Source: Peterkaempfera podocarpi
GTDB lineage: Bacteria > Actinomycetota > Actinomycetes > Streptomycetales > Streptomycetaceae
NCBI RefSeq assembly: GCF_042466665.1
Contig: NZ_CP162102.1
Location: forward strand, 1,984,001 to 2,048,000
Reading direction: 5' to 3'
Length of the DNA stretch: 64,000 nucleotides
Shown here: piece by piece, positions 25,911 to 35,241 of the stretch
Position numbering within the stretch: position 1 is the stretch's first letter
How the letters are laid out: each line of letters starts with the position of its first letter
Position numbers and translations under genes: made by a program
Notes under the pieces: model-generated
Database searches by the model: none
Seen by the model: the letters and a program-made list of their open reading frames with translations, nothing else
Told to the model about the DNA's origin: nothing

Positions 25911-26702
25911 GTCTGCCGAGTTCAGGGACGGCAGATACCCGCTCGCCTGACCGGACATGTTGGGGTGGTAGCTCTCGTAGACCGGCAGGGTGGCGCTGTT
26001 GAGCCAGGAGGCTCCGGAGCAGATCTCATGGCCGGTGAAGACCCCACGGACGTCCACGAAGGTGAACCCGGCGTCGGCGGCGCGCTTGGCGGTCACCAGG
26101 GCCAGGTCGTCCGCGGCGGCGTTCACGGCGCTGCGCCTGGTGTCGCCGATCCCCACGAGGCAGGTACCGCCGATCCGGTACATGCGCGGATAGCCCAGCA
26201 CCACCACATGGGCCCGGGGGGCCTTGGAGTGGATCGCCGCGTAGGTGGCGTCCAGCCTCGCCGGCAGGGTGGTGCCGATGAACTTACGGGCGTTGGCGAC
26301 GGCGTTCAGGCAGACGCTCTGGGTGTCGAACACGCAGCTGGTCATCACCTCGGAGAACCCGGCGTCATTGCCGCCGATGGTGATGCTGACCAGGGTGGTC
26401 GCCGGGCTCAGTGCGGACAGCTGGCTCTCCAGCACATCGTCGGTGGTGGCGCCCGAGCAGGCGGCGAAGGAGAAGGACGACGGGGTGTGCGCGGCGTTCC
26501 AGAGATACGGGTAGGACCGGGTGCTGCGGCGGCAGTCCCCGCTCGCTGCGAGGTAGCCCCCGGCACCGACACCGGCGGAGTAGGAGTCGCCCAGGGCCAC
26601 GTACCGCACCTCGGCCGCCACCGCGGAGGGGGCGCCGGCCAGGGTGGCCCAGGGCAGGATCAGCGCCGCCAGGACGGCGGATGCGGCACGGGACGGGCGC
26701 AC
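25908..26702 (-). CDS. Secreted SGNH/GDSL-type esterase or lipase
   Basis: A 264-residue secreted hydrolase. GTG 26702 is chosen because GGAGG lies 4 bp upstream and it gives a clean signal peptide (RPSRAASAVLAALILPW, cleaved near SAVAA, residue 29-30). Block I GDSYSAG holds nucleophile Ser40. Block III is GGNDAGF, and block V is YHPNMSG with the catalytic His. Six Cys residues probably form disulfides, as in the Streptomyces rimosus and S. coelicolor GDSL lipases. Substrate range is not predictable. Confidence 0.92.
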   Translation of the reverse strand: MRPSRAASAVLAALILPWATLAGAPSAVAAEVRYVALGDSYSAGVGAGGYLAASGDCRRSTRSYPYLWNAAHTPSSFSFAACSGATTDDVLESQLSALSPATTLVSITIGGNDAGFSEVMTSCVFDTQSVCLNAVANARKFIGTTLPARLDATYAAIHSKAPRAHVVVLGYPRMYRIGGTCLVGIGDTRRSAVNAAADDLALVTAKRAADAGFTFVDVRGVFTGHEICSGASWLNSATLPVYESYHPNMSGQASGYLPSLNSAD

Positions 26703-26868
26703 GGGGCCTCCAGGGAAGCGGATGGACACCACGTTGATAGCAGCGGCCGGCCCTCGCAAACGATGGTCATGTCAACGGTTACCCTGGAAATCCCCGGTAG
26801 TTCACTCCTTCGGGGGAACGCTTCGCACCGACCGCCCCTGTCGGTGGTCACCGTTAAGGTCTTTGCCC

Positions 26869-28020
26869 ATGCGCCTGCTGCACACCTCCGACTGGCATCT
26901 GGGCCGGACCTTCCACCGGGAGAGCCTGCTCTCCGCCCAGCACGCCTTCCTGGACCACCTGGTCGCGACCGTCCGCGCCGAGCGGGTGGACGCCGTGCTG
27001 GTCGCCGGGGACGTCTACGACCGCGCACTGCCCTCGCTGGACGCGGTGGCGCTCTTCGACGAGGTGCTGCACCGGCTGGCCGAGCTCAGGGTGCCGGCGG
27101 TGTTCATCAGCGGCAACCACGACTCCGCCCGCCGGCTCGGCGTGGCGGCGGGGCTGATCGACCGCGCCGGCATCCATCTGCGCACCGACCCCGCGGGCTG
27201 CTCCATCCCGGTGGTGCTGGACGACCGGCACGGCCCGGTGGCCCTCTACGGCCTGCCGTACCTGGAGCCCGCCCTGGTCCGGGAGGGCCTGGGGCTGGAA
27301 CGCGGCGGGCATGCCGCCGTGCTCGGCGCCGCCATGGACCAGGTGCGCGCCGACCTGGCCGGCCGTCCCCCCGGCACCCGCTCCGTCGTCCTGGCCCACG
27401 CCTTCGTCACCGGCGGTGCCACCACCGACAGCGAGCGCGACATCACCGTCGGCGGCGTGGCCTCCGTCCCCGCCGAGGTCTTCCAGGGCGTCGACTACGC
27501 CGCCCTCGGCCATCTGCACGGCTGCCAGACCCTCACCCCGCGGCTCCGCTACAGCGGCTCCCCGCTCCCCTACTCGTTCTCCGAGGCAGGGCAGCGCAAG
27601 ACCATGTGGCTGGTGGAGCTGGACGCGGACGGCTCGGTCGAGGCCCGCCGTGTCGACTGCCCCACCCCCCGCCCGCTGGCCTGTCTGCGCGGCCGGCTGG
27701 AGGAGCTGCTCGGCGACCCCGCCCTGGAGCCCCACCGCACCTCCTGGGTGCAGGCCACCCTCACCGACCCGGGCCGGCCGGCGGAGCCCATGGAGCGGCT
27801 GCGCCGCCGCTTCCCGCACACCCTGCAACTCCTCTTCGACCCGGACGAACACCCCGGGGACGGCGCCCCCAGCTACGGCGCGCGGCTGCGCGGCCGCAGC
27901 GACCTGGAGGTCGCCGAGGGCTTTGTCCGCCATGTCCGCCCCGGCACCGGGGTCGACCCCGCCGAGAGCGGCTGGCTGCGCGAAGCCTTCGAGTCGGTCC
28001 GCCAGGAGGCGGCCCAGTGA
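26869..28020 (+). CDS. sbcD: Exonuclease subunit SbcD
   Basis: A 383-residue calcineurin-like nuclease subunit of the SbcCD (Mre11-Rad50-like) complex, which cleaves DNA hairpins and processes blocked ends. Phosphodiesterase motifs: SDWHLGR (Asp8, His10), VAGDVYDR, ISGNHDS, LAHAFVTG and LGHLHG. Then follow YSGSPLPYSFSE and the C-terminal capping domain. ATG 26869 gives the canonical MRLLHTSDWHLG start with a weak ribosome site. Its stop overlaps the sbcC GTG start by 4 bp. Confidence 0.97.
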   Translation: MRLLHTSDWHLGRTFHRESLLSAQHAFLDHLVATVRAERVDAVLVAGDVYDRALPSLDAVALFDEVLHRLAELRVPAVFISGNHDSARRLGVAAGLIDRAGIHLRTDPAGCSIPVVLDDRHGPVALYGLPYLEPALVREGLGLERGGHAAVLGAAMDQVRADLAGRPPGTRSVVLAHAFVTGGATTDSERDITVGGVASVPAEVFQGVDYAALGHLHGCQTLTPRLRYSGSPLPYSFSEAGQRKTMWLVELDADGSVEARRVDCPTPRPLACLRGRLEELLGDPALEPHRTSWVQATLTDPGRPAEPMERLRRRFPHTLQLLFDPDEHPGDGAPSYGARLRGRSDLEVAEGFVRHVRPGTGVDPAESGWLREAFESVRQEAAQ

Positions 28021-31001
28021 GACTGCACACCCTCACCGTCACCGCCTTCGGCCCCTTCGCCGGTACCGAGCGGGTGGACTTCGACGCCCTCGCCGCCTCC
28101 GGCCTCTTCCTGCTGCGCGGTGCGACCGGCGCGGGCAAGACCAGCGTGCTGGACGCCGTCTGCTTCGCCCTCTACGGCGAGGTCCCCGGCGCCCGTACGC
28201 GCAGCCGGCTGCGCAGCGACCACGCCGACCCCCGGGTGCTGACGCAGGTCGTCCTGGAGGTGACCCTCGGCGGCCGCCGACTGGAGATCACCCGTCTCCC
28301 GGAGCAGCTGCGCCCCAAGCGGCGCGGTGAGGGCTTCACCCCGGAGAAGGCGCAGACCCTGCTGCGTGAGTACACCGCGGGCGGCTGGCAGCCGCTCAGC
28401 CGCTCCCATCAGGAGGCCGGGGAGGAGATCGGCCGGCTGCTGGGCATGAGCCGGGACCAGTTCTGCCAGGTGGTGCTGCTCCCCCAGGGCGACTTCGCCC
28501 GCTTTCTGCGCGCCGACGCGGGCGAGCGGGCCGATCTGCTGGGCAGGCTCTTCGACACCGGGCGCTTCAGCCGGGTCGAGGAGTGGCTTGCGGCACGCCG
28601 CCGCACCGGTGAGGAGCGGCTCCGCTCCGCCCAGGACGAGCTGCGCCATCTGGTCGCCCGGCTCGACCAGGCGGCCGGCCCGGCCGCAGAGCCCGCCGAC
28701 GGGTGGATCCCCGCCGGTGACGCCGCGGGCGACCTCGCCCGGCAGGCCCCCGCCTGGGCCGCGATCCTGCGCAGCGACGCGGCGGAGCAGCTGGCCGTCG
28801 CCGGGTCGGCCCTGCGCATCGCCGAGCAGGCGCACCATGCCCGCCAGCGGCAGAGCTCCGCCGCCGAGACGCTGACGGACCGTCAGGAGAGCCACCGCAG
28901 AGCCCTGGTGCGCGAGGCCGAGCTGGCGGCCCAGGCCCCCGACCGCGAGGCCGACCGTACCCGGCTGGCCTCCGCCAGAGCCGCGGCCGTGGTGGAGTCC
29001 GCCCTGCGGCTGCGCCGGAGCGCGGCCGACGCCCATGACGCCGCGCTCCGCCGGGAGCGGGACGCCCGCGAGGCCTGCGGCTCCGACCGGGACGCCCCCG
29101 CCCCGCAGCTCAGCGGCATCGAGCAGCGGCTGCGCGACGACCTGGTCCGGCTGGAGGCGGCCGGCAGGGCCGAGCAGCGGCTCGCCGGGACCGCGGCCGA
29201 GCTGCGCCGTGTCGAGGCCGAGCAGCGGGCAGCCGAGGAGCTGCGCGAGGAGGCCGAACGCCAGCTGGAGGCCCTCCCCGCCCAGGAGGAGCAGCTGAAC
29301 CGGCAGCTCTCCGAGGCCCGCCAGGGAGCCTCCCGGGCGGAACAGCTCACCACTTGCCACCAGGACGCCGAGCAGCGGCTCTCCGCAGCCCGGCGGCGTG
29401 ACGAACTGCTGGTCCAGGCCCACCGGGTGGAGGCCGAGGCGGGCGCCCACCGGGAGACCGCGGCCAAGGCCCGCCAGACCTGGCTGGACCTGCGGGAGCA
29501 GCGGCTGGACGGCATGGCCGCCGAGCTGGCCGGCCGGCTGCACCGCGGCGACCCCTGCCCGGTCTGCGGCTCCGCCGAGCACCCCGCCCCCGCGCAGCCG
29601 TCCGGCGAGCCGGTCACCCGCGAGGTGGAACAGGCCGCGGAGGCCGAGTTCCGCCGGGCCGAGACGGCCCACCGCAACGCGTCCGAGCGGCTGGCCGCAC
29701 TGCGCAGCGAGGCGACCGCCGCCGGGAACACCCCCACGGACAGCATCACCGCCGAACTCGCCGGCCTCGCCGCCGAGCTCACCGCAGCGCTGCACGCGGC
29801 GGACGGACTGGTGACCGCCGAACAGGGCCTCATCAGGCTCGCCCGGCAGCGTGAGGACCATCTGGAGCAGCAGCGCACCGCCGGGGCGCGGGCGGCCGTG
29901 CACAGCGACCGCATGGAGAGCCTCGTCCTGGAACACGACGACCTCACCGCAGAGGTCGCGCAGGCCCGCGGCGACGCCCCCTCCGTCGCCGAGCGCGCCG
30001 CCCGGTTCCGTACCCGCATCGCCCGGCTCGCCGCGGCAGCCACCGCCGCCCGGGAGGCCGCCGACGCCGCCGCCCGGCTCGACGACGCCCGTGCCGAGGC
30101 CGCGGCAGCCGCCACCGCCGCAGGCTTCGCCACCCCCGAGGCGGCCTCCGAGGCTGTGCTGCCCGCCTCCCGGCAGCAGGCCGTCGAGATGCGCCTCGCC
30201 GCCTGGGACAGCGAGCGTGCCGCCGTACGGACGCTGCTGGACGACCCGGTCATCGCCCTGGCCGCCGCCCAGCCGCCCGCCGACCCCGCCACCGCGGCGG
30301 CGGACCTGGCGGCGGCGACCGCCCGGCTGCGCACCACCGCGGCGGCCGAGGACGCCGCACGTCACCGCCTGGCCGAACTCCGCAGCCTCGGCGGCCGGTT
30401 GACCGCCCACTCCGCCGCGCTCGCCCCGGCCCTCGCCGAGCACGCCCGGATCAGCCGCCTCTCGCAGCTGGCCGCCGGCACCAGCAGCGAGAACCGGCTG
30501 CGGATGCGGCTGGAGTCGTATGTGCTGGCGGCCAGGCTGGAGCAGGTGGCCGCGGCCGCCAGCAGCCGTCTGGTGCGGATGTCCGGCGGCCGCTACACGC
30601 TGGTGCACAGCGACAGCAAGGTGTCCGGCAACAAACGTGCCGGGCTCTCCCTCCATGTGGTGGACGCCTGGACCGGCACCGAGCGGGACACCACCACCCT
30701 CTCCGGCGGCGAGAGCTTCTTCGCCTCCCTCGCGCTCGCTCTGGGCCTGGCCGATGTGGTCACCGACGAGGCCGGTGGCATGCCCCTGGACACGCTCTTC
30801 ATCGACGAGGGGTTCGGCACCCTGGACGAGCAGGCTCTGGAGGAGGTCCTGGACGTCCTGGACGGGCTGCGGGAGCGGGACCGCGCCGTCGGCATCGTCA
30901 GCCATGTCGCCGACCTCCGCCAGCGCATCCCCGCGCAGCTGCTGGTCCACAAGACGCCCCGGGGCTCCACCCTCCGCCTCAGCGGCCCGGACTCCGCCTG
31001 A
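28017..31001 (+). CDS. sbcC: Exonuclease ATPase subunit SbcC
   Basis: A 994-residue SMC-like ATPase, partner of SbcD. Walker A GATGAGKTS is near residue 36. Long Ala/Arg/Glu-rich coiled coils follow, with the zinc-hook CPVC at residue 514-517 (GDPCPVCGSAEHP) at their apex. The C-terminal lobe has the ABC signature TLSGGESFFASLALALGLADV and Walker B LDTLFIDEGFGTLDE (about 923). The GTG start lies inside the sbcD stop (GTGA), which indicates translational coupling. Length is normal for the family. Confidence 0.97.
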   Translation: MRLHTLTVTAFGPFAGTERVDFDALAASGLFLLRGATGAGKTSVLDAVCFALYGEVPGARTRSRLRSDHADPRVLTQVVLEVTLGGRRLEITRLPEQLRPKRRGEGFTPEKAQTLLREYTAGGWQPLSRSHQEAGEEIGRLLGMSRDQFCQVVLLPQGDFARFLRADAGERADLLGRLFDTGRFSRVEEWLAARRRTGEERLRSAQDELRHLVARLDQAAGPAAEPADGWIPAGDAAGDLARQAPAWAAILRSDAAEQLAVAGSALRIAEQAHHARQRQSSAAETLTDRQESHRRALVREAELAAQAPDREADRTRLASARAAAVVESALRLRRSAADAHDAALRRERDAREACGSDRDAPAPQLSGIEQRLRDDLVRLEAAGRAEQRLAGTAAELRRVEAEQRAAEELREEAERQLEALPAQEEQLNRQLSEARQGASRAEQLTTCHQDAEQRLSAARRRDELLVQAHRVEAEAGAHRETAAKARQTWLDLREQRLDGMAAELAGRLHRGDPCPVCGSAEHPAPAQPSGEPVTREVEQAAEAEFRRAETAHRNASERLAALRSEATAAGNTPTDSITAELAGLAAELTAALHAADGLVTAEQGLIRLARQREDHLEQQRTAGARAAVHSDRMESLVLEHDDLTAEVAQARGDAPSVAERAARFRTRIARLAAAATAAREAADAAARLDDARAEAAAAATAAGFATPEAASEAVLPASRQQAVEMRLAAWDSERAAVRTLLDDPVIALAAAQPPADPATAAADLAAATARLRTTAAAEDAARHRLAELRSLGGRLTAHSAALAPALAEHARISRLSQLAAGTSSENRLRMRLESYVLAARLEQVAAAASSRLVRMSGGRYTLVHSDSKVSGNKRAGLSLHVVDAWTGTERDTTTLSGGESFFASLALALGLADVVTDEAGGMPLDTLFIDEGFGTLDEQALEEVLDVLDGLRERDRAVGIVSHVADLRQRIPAQLLVHKTPRGSTLRLSGPDSA

Positions 31002-31020
31002 CGCCGCACCCGGACGACGA

Positions 31021-31056
31021 CCCCTGCCCCTGCCCCTGCCCCTGCCCCTGCCCCTG
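31021..31056. repeat. Tandem hexanucleotide repeat (CCCCTG)x6
   Basis: Six perfect copies begin 20 bp after the sbcC stop codon. Confidence 0.95.
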
Positions 31057-31116
31057 GGCGATCCGAACACCCGGCATAGGCTTGGCAAACAGGAGCCACA
31101 ACGAGGAGGCGGCACC

Positions 31117-31320
31117 ATGGCCGATCCGGCACCGCACTGCTACACCGAGTCCGCCGCACCCCCGCCCCCGCCCTGGACACCCGCGGGCCGGACGGACGCC
31201 CCGGTCGCCGACTGCGTGCTCTGCGGCGAGCCGACCGAGCATCCCGCCGACCTGCCCGGGACTCCGCTCTGCCCCGTCTGCGCCTGGCAGCAGGCCCAGC
31301 GCAGCGCCTGCTCGGGCTGA
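31117..31320 (+). CDS. Small Cys-rich protein, hypothetical
   Basis: 67 residues, start ATG 31117 with GAGGAGG upstream. Pro-rich N-terminal half, then DCVLCGEPTEHPADLPGTPLCPVCAW, where the CxxC...CxxC pattern could bind one zinc like a short zinc ribbon. A TAGGCT hexamer (31076-31081) upstream could be its own -10 box. It directly follows sbcC on the same strand, but independent transcription is possible. Function unknown. Confidence 0.75.
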   Translation: MADPAPHCYTESAAPPPPPWTPAGRTDAPVADCVLCGEPTEHPADLPGTPLCPVCAWQQAQRSACSG

Positions 31321-31334
31321 GCCCGCCCTGCCCC

Positions 31335-31366
31335 GCCCTGCCTGACCCCTGCCCTGCCTGACCCCT
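31335..31366. repeat. Direct repeat, 2 x 16 bp
   Basis: GCCCTGCCTGACCCCT occurs twice in tandem, with partial copies on both sides, in the 108-bp gap between the convergent Cys-rich and YjbQ genes. Confidence 0.85.
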
Positions 31367-31428
31367 GCCCGGCCTGAGCCTCCACGGCTCGGCCCGGGCG
31401 GTCGCCCGGCCATGACCGGGACGGCCGC

Positions 31429-31851
31429 TCAGCCCAGGAAGGAGAGCCGTACCGTCCGGCGCGGGTTGTCCCGGTTGGTGTCCACCAGCACCACCGACTG
31501 CCAGGTGCCCAGGGCCAGCCGCCCGTCCACCACCGGCAGCGTCGCATGCGGCGGCACCAGGGCCGGCAGCACATGGTCGCGGCCGTGCCCGGGGCTGCCG
31601 TGGCGGTGGCGCCAGCGGTCGTCGGCGGGCAGCAGCTCGCGCAGCAGGGTCAGCAGATCGTCGTCGCTCCCGGCACCGGTCTCGATCACCGCGATCCCCG
31701 CGGTGGCGTGCGGGACGAAGACACTCAGCAGGCCGTCGCGCCCGGCCGCTGCCTCGTCCAGGAAGGCGGCGCAACGGTCGGTGATGTCCACCGCTGCCTC
31801 CGCCGAGCCGGTGGTCAGGTCAAAGGTACGGGTGAGGAAAGTCTCTGCCAT
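31429..31851 (-). CDS. YjbQ family protein (UPF0047, secondary thiamine-phosphate synthase-like)
   Basis: 140 residues from ATG 31851; ATG 31869 is a possible longer start. Family signatures: GLLSVFVPHATAGIAVIETG, DDRWRHRHGSPGHGRDH, LPALVPPHATLPVV and a C-terminal LGTWQSVVLVDTNRDNPRR. YjbQ proteins form trimers with a conserved His/Asp site and have weak thiamine-phosphate synthase activity; the physiological role is unclear. It is the last gene of a minus-strand run after the DNA ligase and a hypothetical gene. Confidence 0.92.
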   Translation of the reverse strand: MAETFLTRTFDLTTGSAEAAVDITDRCAAFLDEAAAGRDGLLSVFVPHATAGIAVIETGAGSDDDLLTLLRELLPADDRWRHRHGSPGHGRDHVLPALVPPHATLPVVDGRLALGTWQSVVLVDTNRDNPRRTVRLSFLG

Positions 31852-31872
31852 GACCCCATGCTCCCTCACCTC

Positions 31873-32340
31873 TCAGCTCCCGCTCTCTCCGGTGTCGCGC
31901 GGCAGGGCCTCGTGCCCCGGCACTCCCGGGCTGCGCCGACGCTCCTTCATCTCCGCCTCGTAGACATGCCGGCGGCCGCCGACCAGTTCGTCACGGGCCT
32001 TGGCCTCCAGCGAGCGGAACACCGCGTAGTACCCGTCGTCGAACTCCTCGACGACCTGGTAGGTCCAGCGGCCGTGCAGCACATTACGGCCGATCAGCTC
32101 TCCCCGCACCTCCTCCGCCAGCCGGTCCCGGCCGAGCCGGTCGAGCGCCTCGACCACCTCGTCCAGCAGTGCGTCGGCCCGCCCCACCAGCTGGTGGAAC
32201 TCATAGAGTGCGCCACGTGCCCGCTCCAGCCGCTCCAGGGCTTCGGAGAAGCGCCCGGCTGCCACCACCGCCAGATCCGGGGTCTCCTCCGGGCGGCTGT
32301 GCACCACGTCCGCCGGGTCCGGCTCCTCGCACCGCTCCAT
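31873..32340 (-). CDS. Conserved actinobacterial hypothetical protein
   Basis: 155 residues, start ATG 32340 with GAGGAGG 6 bp upstream (MERCEEPDPADVVHSRPEE). Mostly helical: ALERLERARGALYEFHQLVG, LLDEVVEALDRLGRDRLAEEV, then GRWTYQVVEEFDDGYYAVFR and VGGRRHVYEAEMKERRR. I recall close relatives in other Streptomycetaceae, always without function. No signal peptide or TM. It lies 17 bp after the DNA ligase and 21 bp before yjbQ, so it is probably in the same operon. Confidence 0.85.
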   Translation of the reverse strand: MERCEEPDPADVVHSRPEETPDLAVVAAGRFSEALERLERARGALYEFHQLVGRADALLDEVVEALDRLGRDRLAEEVRGELIGRNVLHGRWTYQVVEEFDDGYYAVFRSLEAKARDELVGGRRHVYEAEMKERRRSPGVPGHEALPRDTGESGS

Positions 32341-32357
32341 GCCCGCCACCTCCTCGC

Positions 32358-33911
32358 TCACTCCTGCCCGGCCCAGAGCCCCTCGGCCGCCAGCTCCCGG
32401 ACCGTGGCGACGGTGTCCGCCTCCGCCGCCGTCTTGTCGTCGCGGTAGCGCAGCACCCTGGCGAAGCGCAGAGCCAGCCCGGCCGGATAGCGGGGACTGC
32501 GCTGGAGGCCGTCGAAGGCCACCTCCACCACCAGTTCCGGCCTGACCCGGACCACGGACGAGGTGCGGCCCACTTCCCGTTCCAGCAGCGCGGCGGTCTG
32601 CCAGGCCAGCAGTTCGTCGGTCAGCCCCTTGAAGGTCTTGCCCAGCATCACCCACTCCCCCAGTTCCGCGCTCCCGTCGCCACGGGCCGCCAGGTGCAGA
32701 TTGCTCAGCCGTCCGCGGCGCCGCCCGTGCCCCCATTCGGCGGCCAGGACCACCAGGTCGAGGGTGTGCCGGGGTTTGACCTTGATCCAGCCTGCGCCGC
32801 GCCGGCCGGCCGCGTAGGGTGCGGCCGGGTCCTTGACCACCACGCCCTCGTGGCCTTGCGCCAGCGCGTCCCGGAAGAAGGCATGCGCCAGGCCGCTGTC
32901 GGCGGTCACGGTACGGGGCACCCGCAGCGCCGGGGGCAGGGTCTGCTCCAGCGCCTCCCAGCGCTGCTCCCCCGGCAGGTCCAGCAGGTCCTCACCGTCG
33001 CGGTGCAGCAGATCGAAGAAGAAGGCCTGCAGCGGCACCTCCTCCCGGAGCCGCAGCGGGTCCTGGCGGGAGGCGGTGCGGGCGGCGGTGACCTGGAAGG
33101 GGCGCGGACGGCCGTCCGGCCCCAGGGCGAGGGCCTCTCCGTCCAGCACCGCGCTGCGCACCGGCAGCGCCGCCACCGCCTCCACCAGTTCGGGGACCCG
33201 GGCGGTGATGTCGTCCAGACTGCGGGTGAAGACCGCGATGTCGGAGCCGTCTCGGTGCACCTGCACCCTGATCCCGTCCAGCTTCCACTCCAGGGCCGCG
33301 GGGCTGACCCGTTCCAGGGCCGTGGCCACATCGGGGGCCGAGGCGGCCAGCATGGGCCGTACCGGCCGTCCCACCTCCAGTCCGAAGGCCCTCAGCGCCG
33401 GGGCTCCGCCGGTCAGTGCCGCGGCCGCCACGGCCCGCGCCGAGCCGCGGAACATCAGCGCTCTGCGCACCGCGGTCGCGGGGACCTCGGCGGCCTTGGC
33501 GACGGCGTCCCCGATCAGCGCGTCCAGCGCGCCCTGCCGCAGTTCGCCCACCAGTACCGCGCTCAGGAAGTGCTGCTCCTCCTCGGTGGCCCTGGCGAAG
33601 AGCCCGTCCAGCAGCAGCCGCCGCTCGGCCTGGGCGCCGGGGCCGTGCACGGCGGCGATCCGGGCCAGCGTCTCCTCGGTCTCCCGTACGCCCAGTGTGG
33701 GCAGGCCGGCCGGGGCGGGCAGCTCCCGCAGCGCCGCCGGGCCCACGCCGACCCGCAGCCGCCGTGACTCCCCGGAGAGCAGGGCGACCGCCGAGGGCGA
33801 CTCGTCGGGGCCCAGCTCCCGGAGGCACTGCGCCAGCAGGGCGATCTTGGCGTTGCGCGCCGGTTCGGCGCCCACGGCGCCTGAGGTGGAGGCCAGTCGG
33901 TGGAGCAGCAT
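32358..33911 (-). CDS. ATP-dependent DNA ligase (LigB type)
   Basis: A 517-residue ligase that seals DNA nicks with ATP, similar to mycobacterial LigB. An N-terminal DNA-binding domain spans about 1-180. The adenylation domain has the nucleophile Lys210 in LEWKLDGIRVQVHRDG, then VLDGEALAL, FFDLLHRDGEDLL, EGVVVKDP and GWIKVKPRHTLDLVVLAAEW. The OB-fold domain is at about 410-510. This is an accessory ligase; the NAD-dependent LigA would be encoded elsewhere. It starts 51 bp after glgC in the same direction, which may be read-through rather than a functional link. Confidence 0.96.
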   Translation of the reverse strand: MLLHRLASTSGAVGAEPARNAKIALLAQCLRELGPDESPSAVALLSGESRRLRVGVGPAALRELPAPAGLPTLGVRETEETLARIAAVHGPGAQAERRLLLDGLFARATEEEQHFLSAVLVGELRQGALDALIGDAVAKAAEVPATAVRRALMFRGSARAVAAAALTGGAPALRAFGLEVGRPVRPMLAASAPDVATALERVSPAALEWKLDGIRVQVHRDGSDIAVFTRSLDDITARVPELVEAVAALPVRSAVLDGEALALGPDGRPRPFQVTAARTASRQDPLRLREEVPLQAFFFDLLHRDGEDLLDLPGEQRWEALEQTLPPALRVPRTVTADSGLAHAFFRDALAQGHEGVVVKDPAAPYAAGRRGAGWIKVKPRHTLDLVVLAAEWGHGRRRGRLSNLHLAARGDGSAELGEWVMLGKTFKGLTDELLAWQTAALLEREVGRTSSVVRVRPELVVEVAFDGLQRSPRYPAGLALRFARVLRYRDDKTAAEADTVATVRELAAEGLWAGQE

Positions 33912-33962
33912 GCGGGCATCTCCCGGGTTCCCGGTACGGCACCGCGGTCGGCGTGGTGGCCG

Positions 33963-35180
33963 TCAGTCCACTCTCTGCCCCTTGGCCAGGGCGACGACAC
34001 CCTCCGCCGAGACGGTGTACAGCTCGCGGTCGCGCTGCGGGTTGACGCCGATGGTGGCGCCCGGCGGCACGATCACGTTCTTGTCCAGGATGGCCCTGCG
34101 GACCACGGCGCCGCGTCCCACCCGGACCCCGTCCAGCAGTACCGAGCCCTGCACCACCGCGCCCTCCTCGATGACCACCCCGGGGGAGAGCACCGACTGG
34201 GTGACCTGCCCGGTGACGATGCAGCCGGCGCTCACCATGGACTCGCTTGCGATGCCGCCGGCCACGAACTTGGCGGGCGGCAGCTGCGCCGGGTGGGTGA
34301 AGATCGGCCAGTGGCGGTTGTAGAGGTTGAAGACCGGATGGACCGAGATCAGGTCCTGGTGGGCCTCGTAGTAGGAGTCCAGGGTGCCGACGTCCCGCCA
34401 GTAGCCGTGGTCGCGTTCGGTCTCGCCGGGTACCCGGTTGTCGTCGAAGTCGTAGACCATCGCCTGTCCGCTGCCGGCCAGCATCGGCATGATGTCGCCG
34501 CCCATGTCGTGGCGGGACGACGGGTTGTCGGCGTCCCGCTGCAGGGCGTCCACCAGCACCTTGGTGGAGAAGACATAGTTGCCCATGGAGGCGAAGACCC
34601 TGGTGGGGTCGCCGGGCAGGCCCGGCGGGTCGGCGGGCTTCTCCAGGAAGTCGGCGACCCGCCGTCCGTCGGAGGCGGTGGTGATCACCCCGAATCCGGC
34701 GGCCTGCTCACGCGGCACCCTGATCCCCGCCACGGTGACCCCGGCGCCGGACTCGATGTGGGCCTGGAGCATCTGCTGGGGGTCCATCCGGTACACATGG
34801 TCGGCGCCGAAGACCACGATGTGGTCGGGCTGCTCGTCCCGTACCAGGTTGAGCGACTGGTAGACGGCGTCGGCGCTGCCCAGGTACCAGCGCGGCCCCA
34901 GCCGCTGCTGGGCCGGTACGGGGGTGACATAGTCGCCGGTCAGTCCGGCCAGCCGCCAGGTGGTGGCCAGATGCCGGTCCAGCGACGACGACTTGTACTG
35001 GGTGAGCACGCAGATCCGGGTGATACCGCCGTTGACCAGGTTGGAGAGGACGAAGTCGATGAGCCGGTAGCCGCCGCCGAAGGGCACCGCGGGTTTGGCC
35101 CGGGAGGCCGTCAGCGGCATCAGCCGCTTGCCCTCCCCGCCGGCGAGCACCATTCCCAGCACCGAGGGTCCACCGCGCAC
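33963..35180 (-). CDS. glgC: Glucose-1-phosphate adenylyltransferase
   Basis: A 405-residue ADP-glucose pyrophosphorylase making ADP-glucose from glucose-1-P and ATP. LGMVLAGGEGKRLMPLTASRAKPAVPFGG (allosteric and substrate binding), SNLVNGGI, PRWYLGSADAVYQSL, VFGADHVYRMDP, FLEKP and WRDVGTLDSYYEAH are visible. The C-terminal part is a left-handed beta-helix (SVLSPGVVIEEGAVVQGSVLL). GTG 35180 follows AAGGAG at 7 bp. It is downstream of pgm and glgA on the same strand, giving the glycogen/maltose-1-phosphate route. Confidence 0.97.
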   Translation of the reverse strand: MRGGPSVLGMVLAGGEGKRLMPLTASRAKPAVPFGGGYRLIDFVLSNLVNGGITRICVLTQYKSSSLDRHLATTWRLAGLTGDYVTPVPAQQRLGPRWYLGSADAVYQSLNLVRDEQPDHIVVFGADHVYRMDPQQMLQAHIESGAGVTVAGIRVPREQAAGFGVITTASDGRRVADFLEKPADPPGLPGDPTRVFASMGNYVFSTKVLVDALQRDADNPSSRHDMGGDIMPMLAGSGQAMVYDFDDNRVPGETERDHGYWRDVGTLDSYYEAHQDLISVHPVFNLYNRHWPIFTHPAQLPPAKFVAGGIASESMVSAGCIVTGQVTQSVLSPGVVIEEGAVVQGSVLLDGVRVGRGAVVRRAILDKNVIVPPGATIGVNPQRDRELYTVSAEGVVALAKGQRVD

Positions 35181-35241
35181 GTCCCGCTCCTTCCCGCCAC
35201 ACCCGCCACTGCACGTCCCCCGCACCGCGAGGCTCGGTCCG

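Noticed and set aside
25791..28016. In-frame 5' extension of sbcC by more than 700 codons
   Set aside because: The extension is low-complexity and overlaps the intact sbcD and esterase genes. The real start is the GTG overlapping the sbcD stop.
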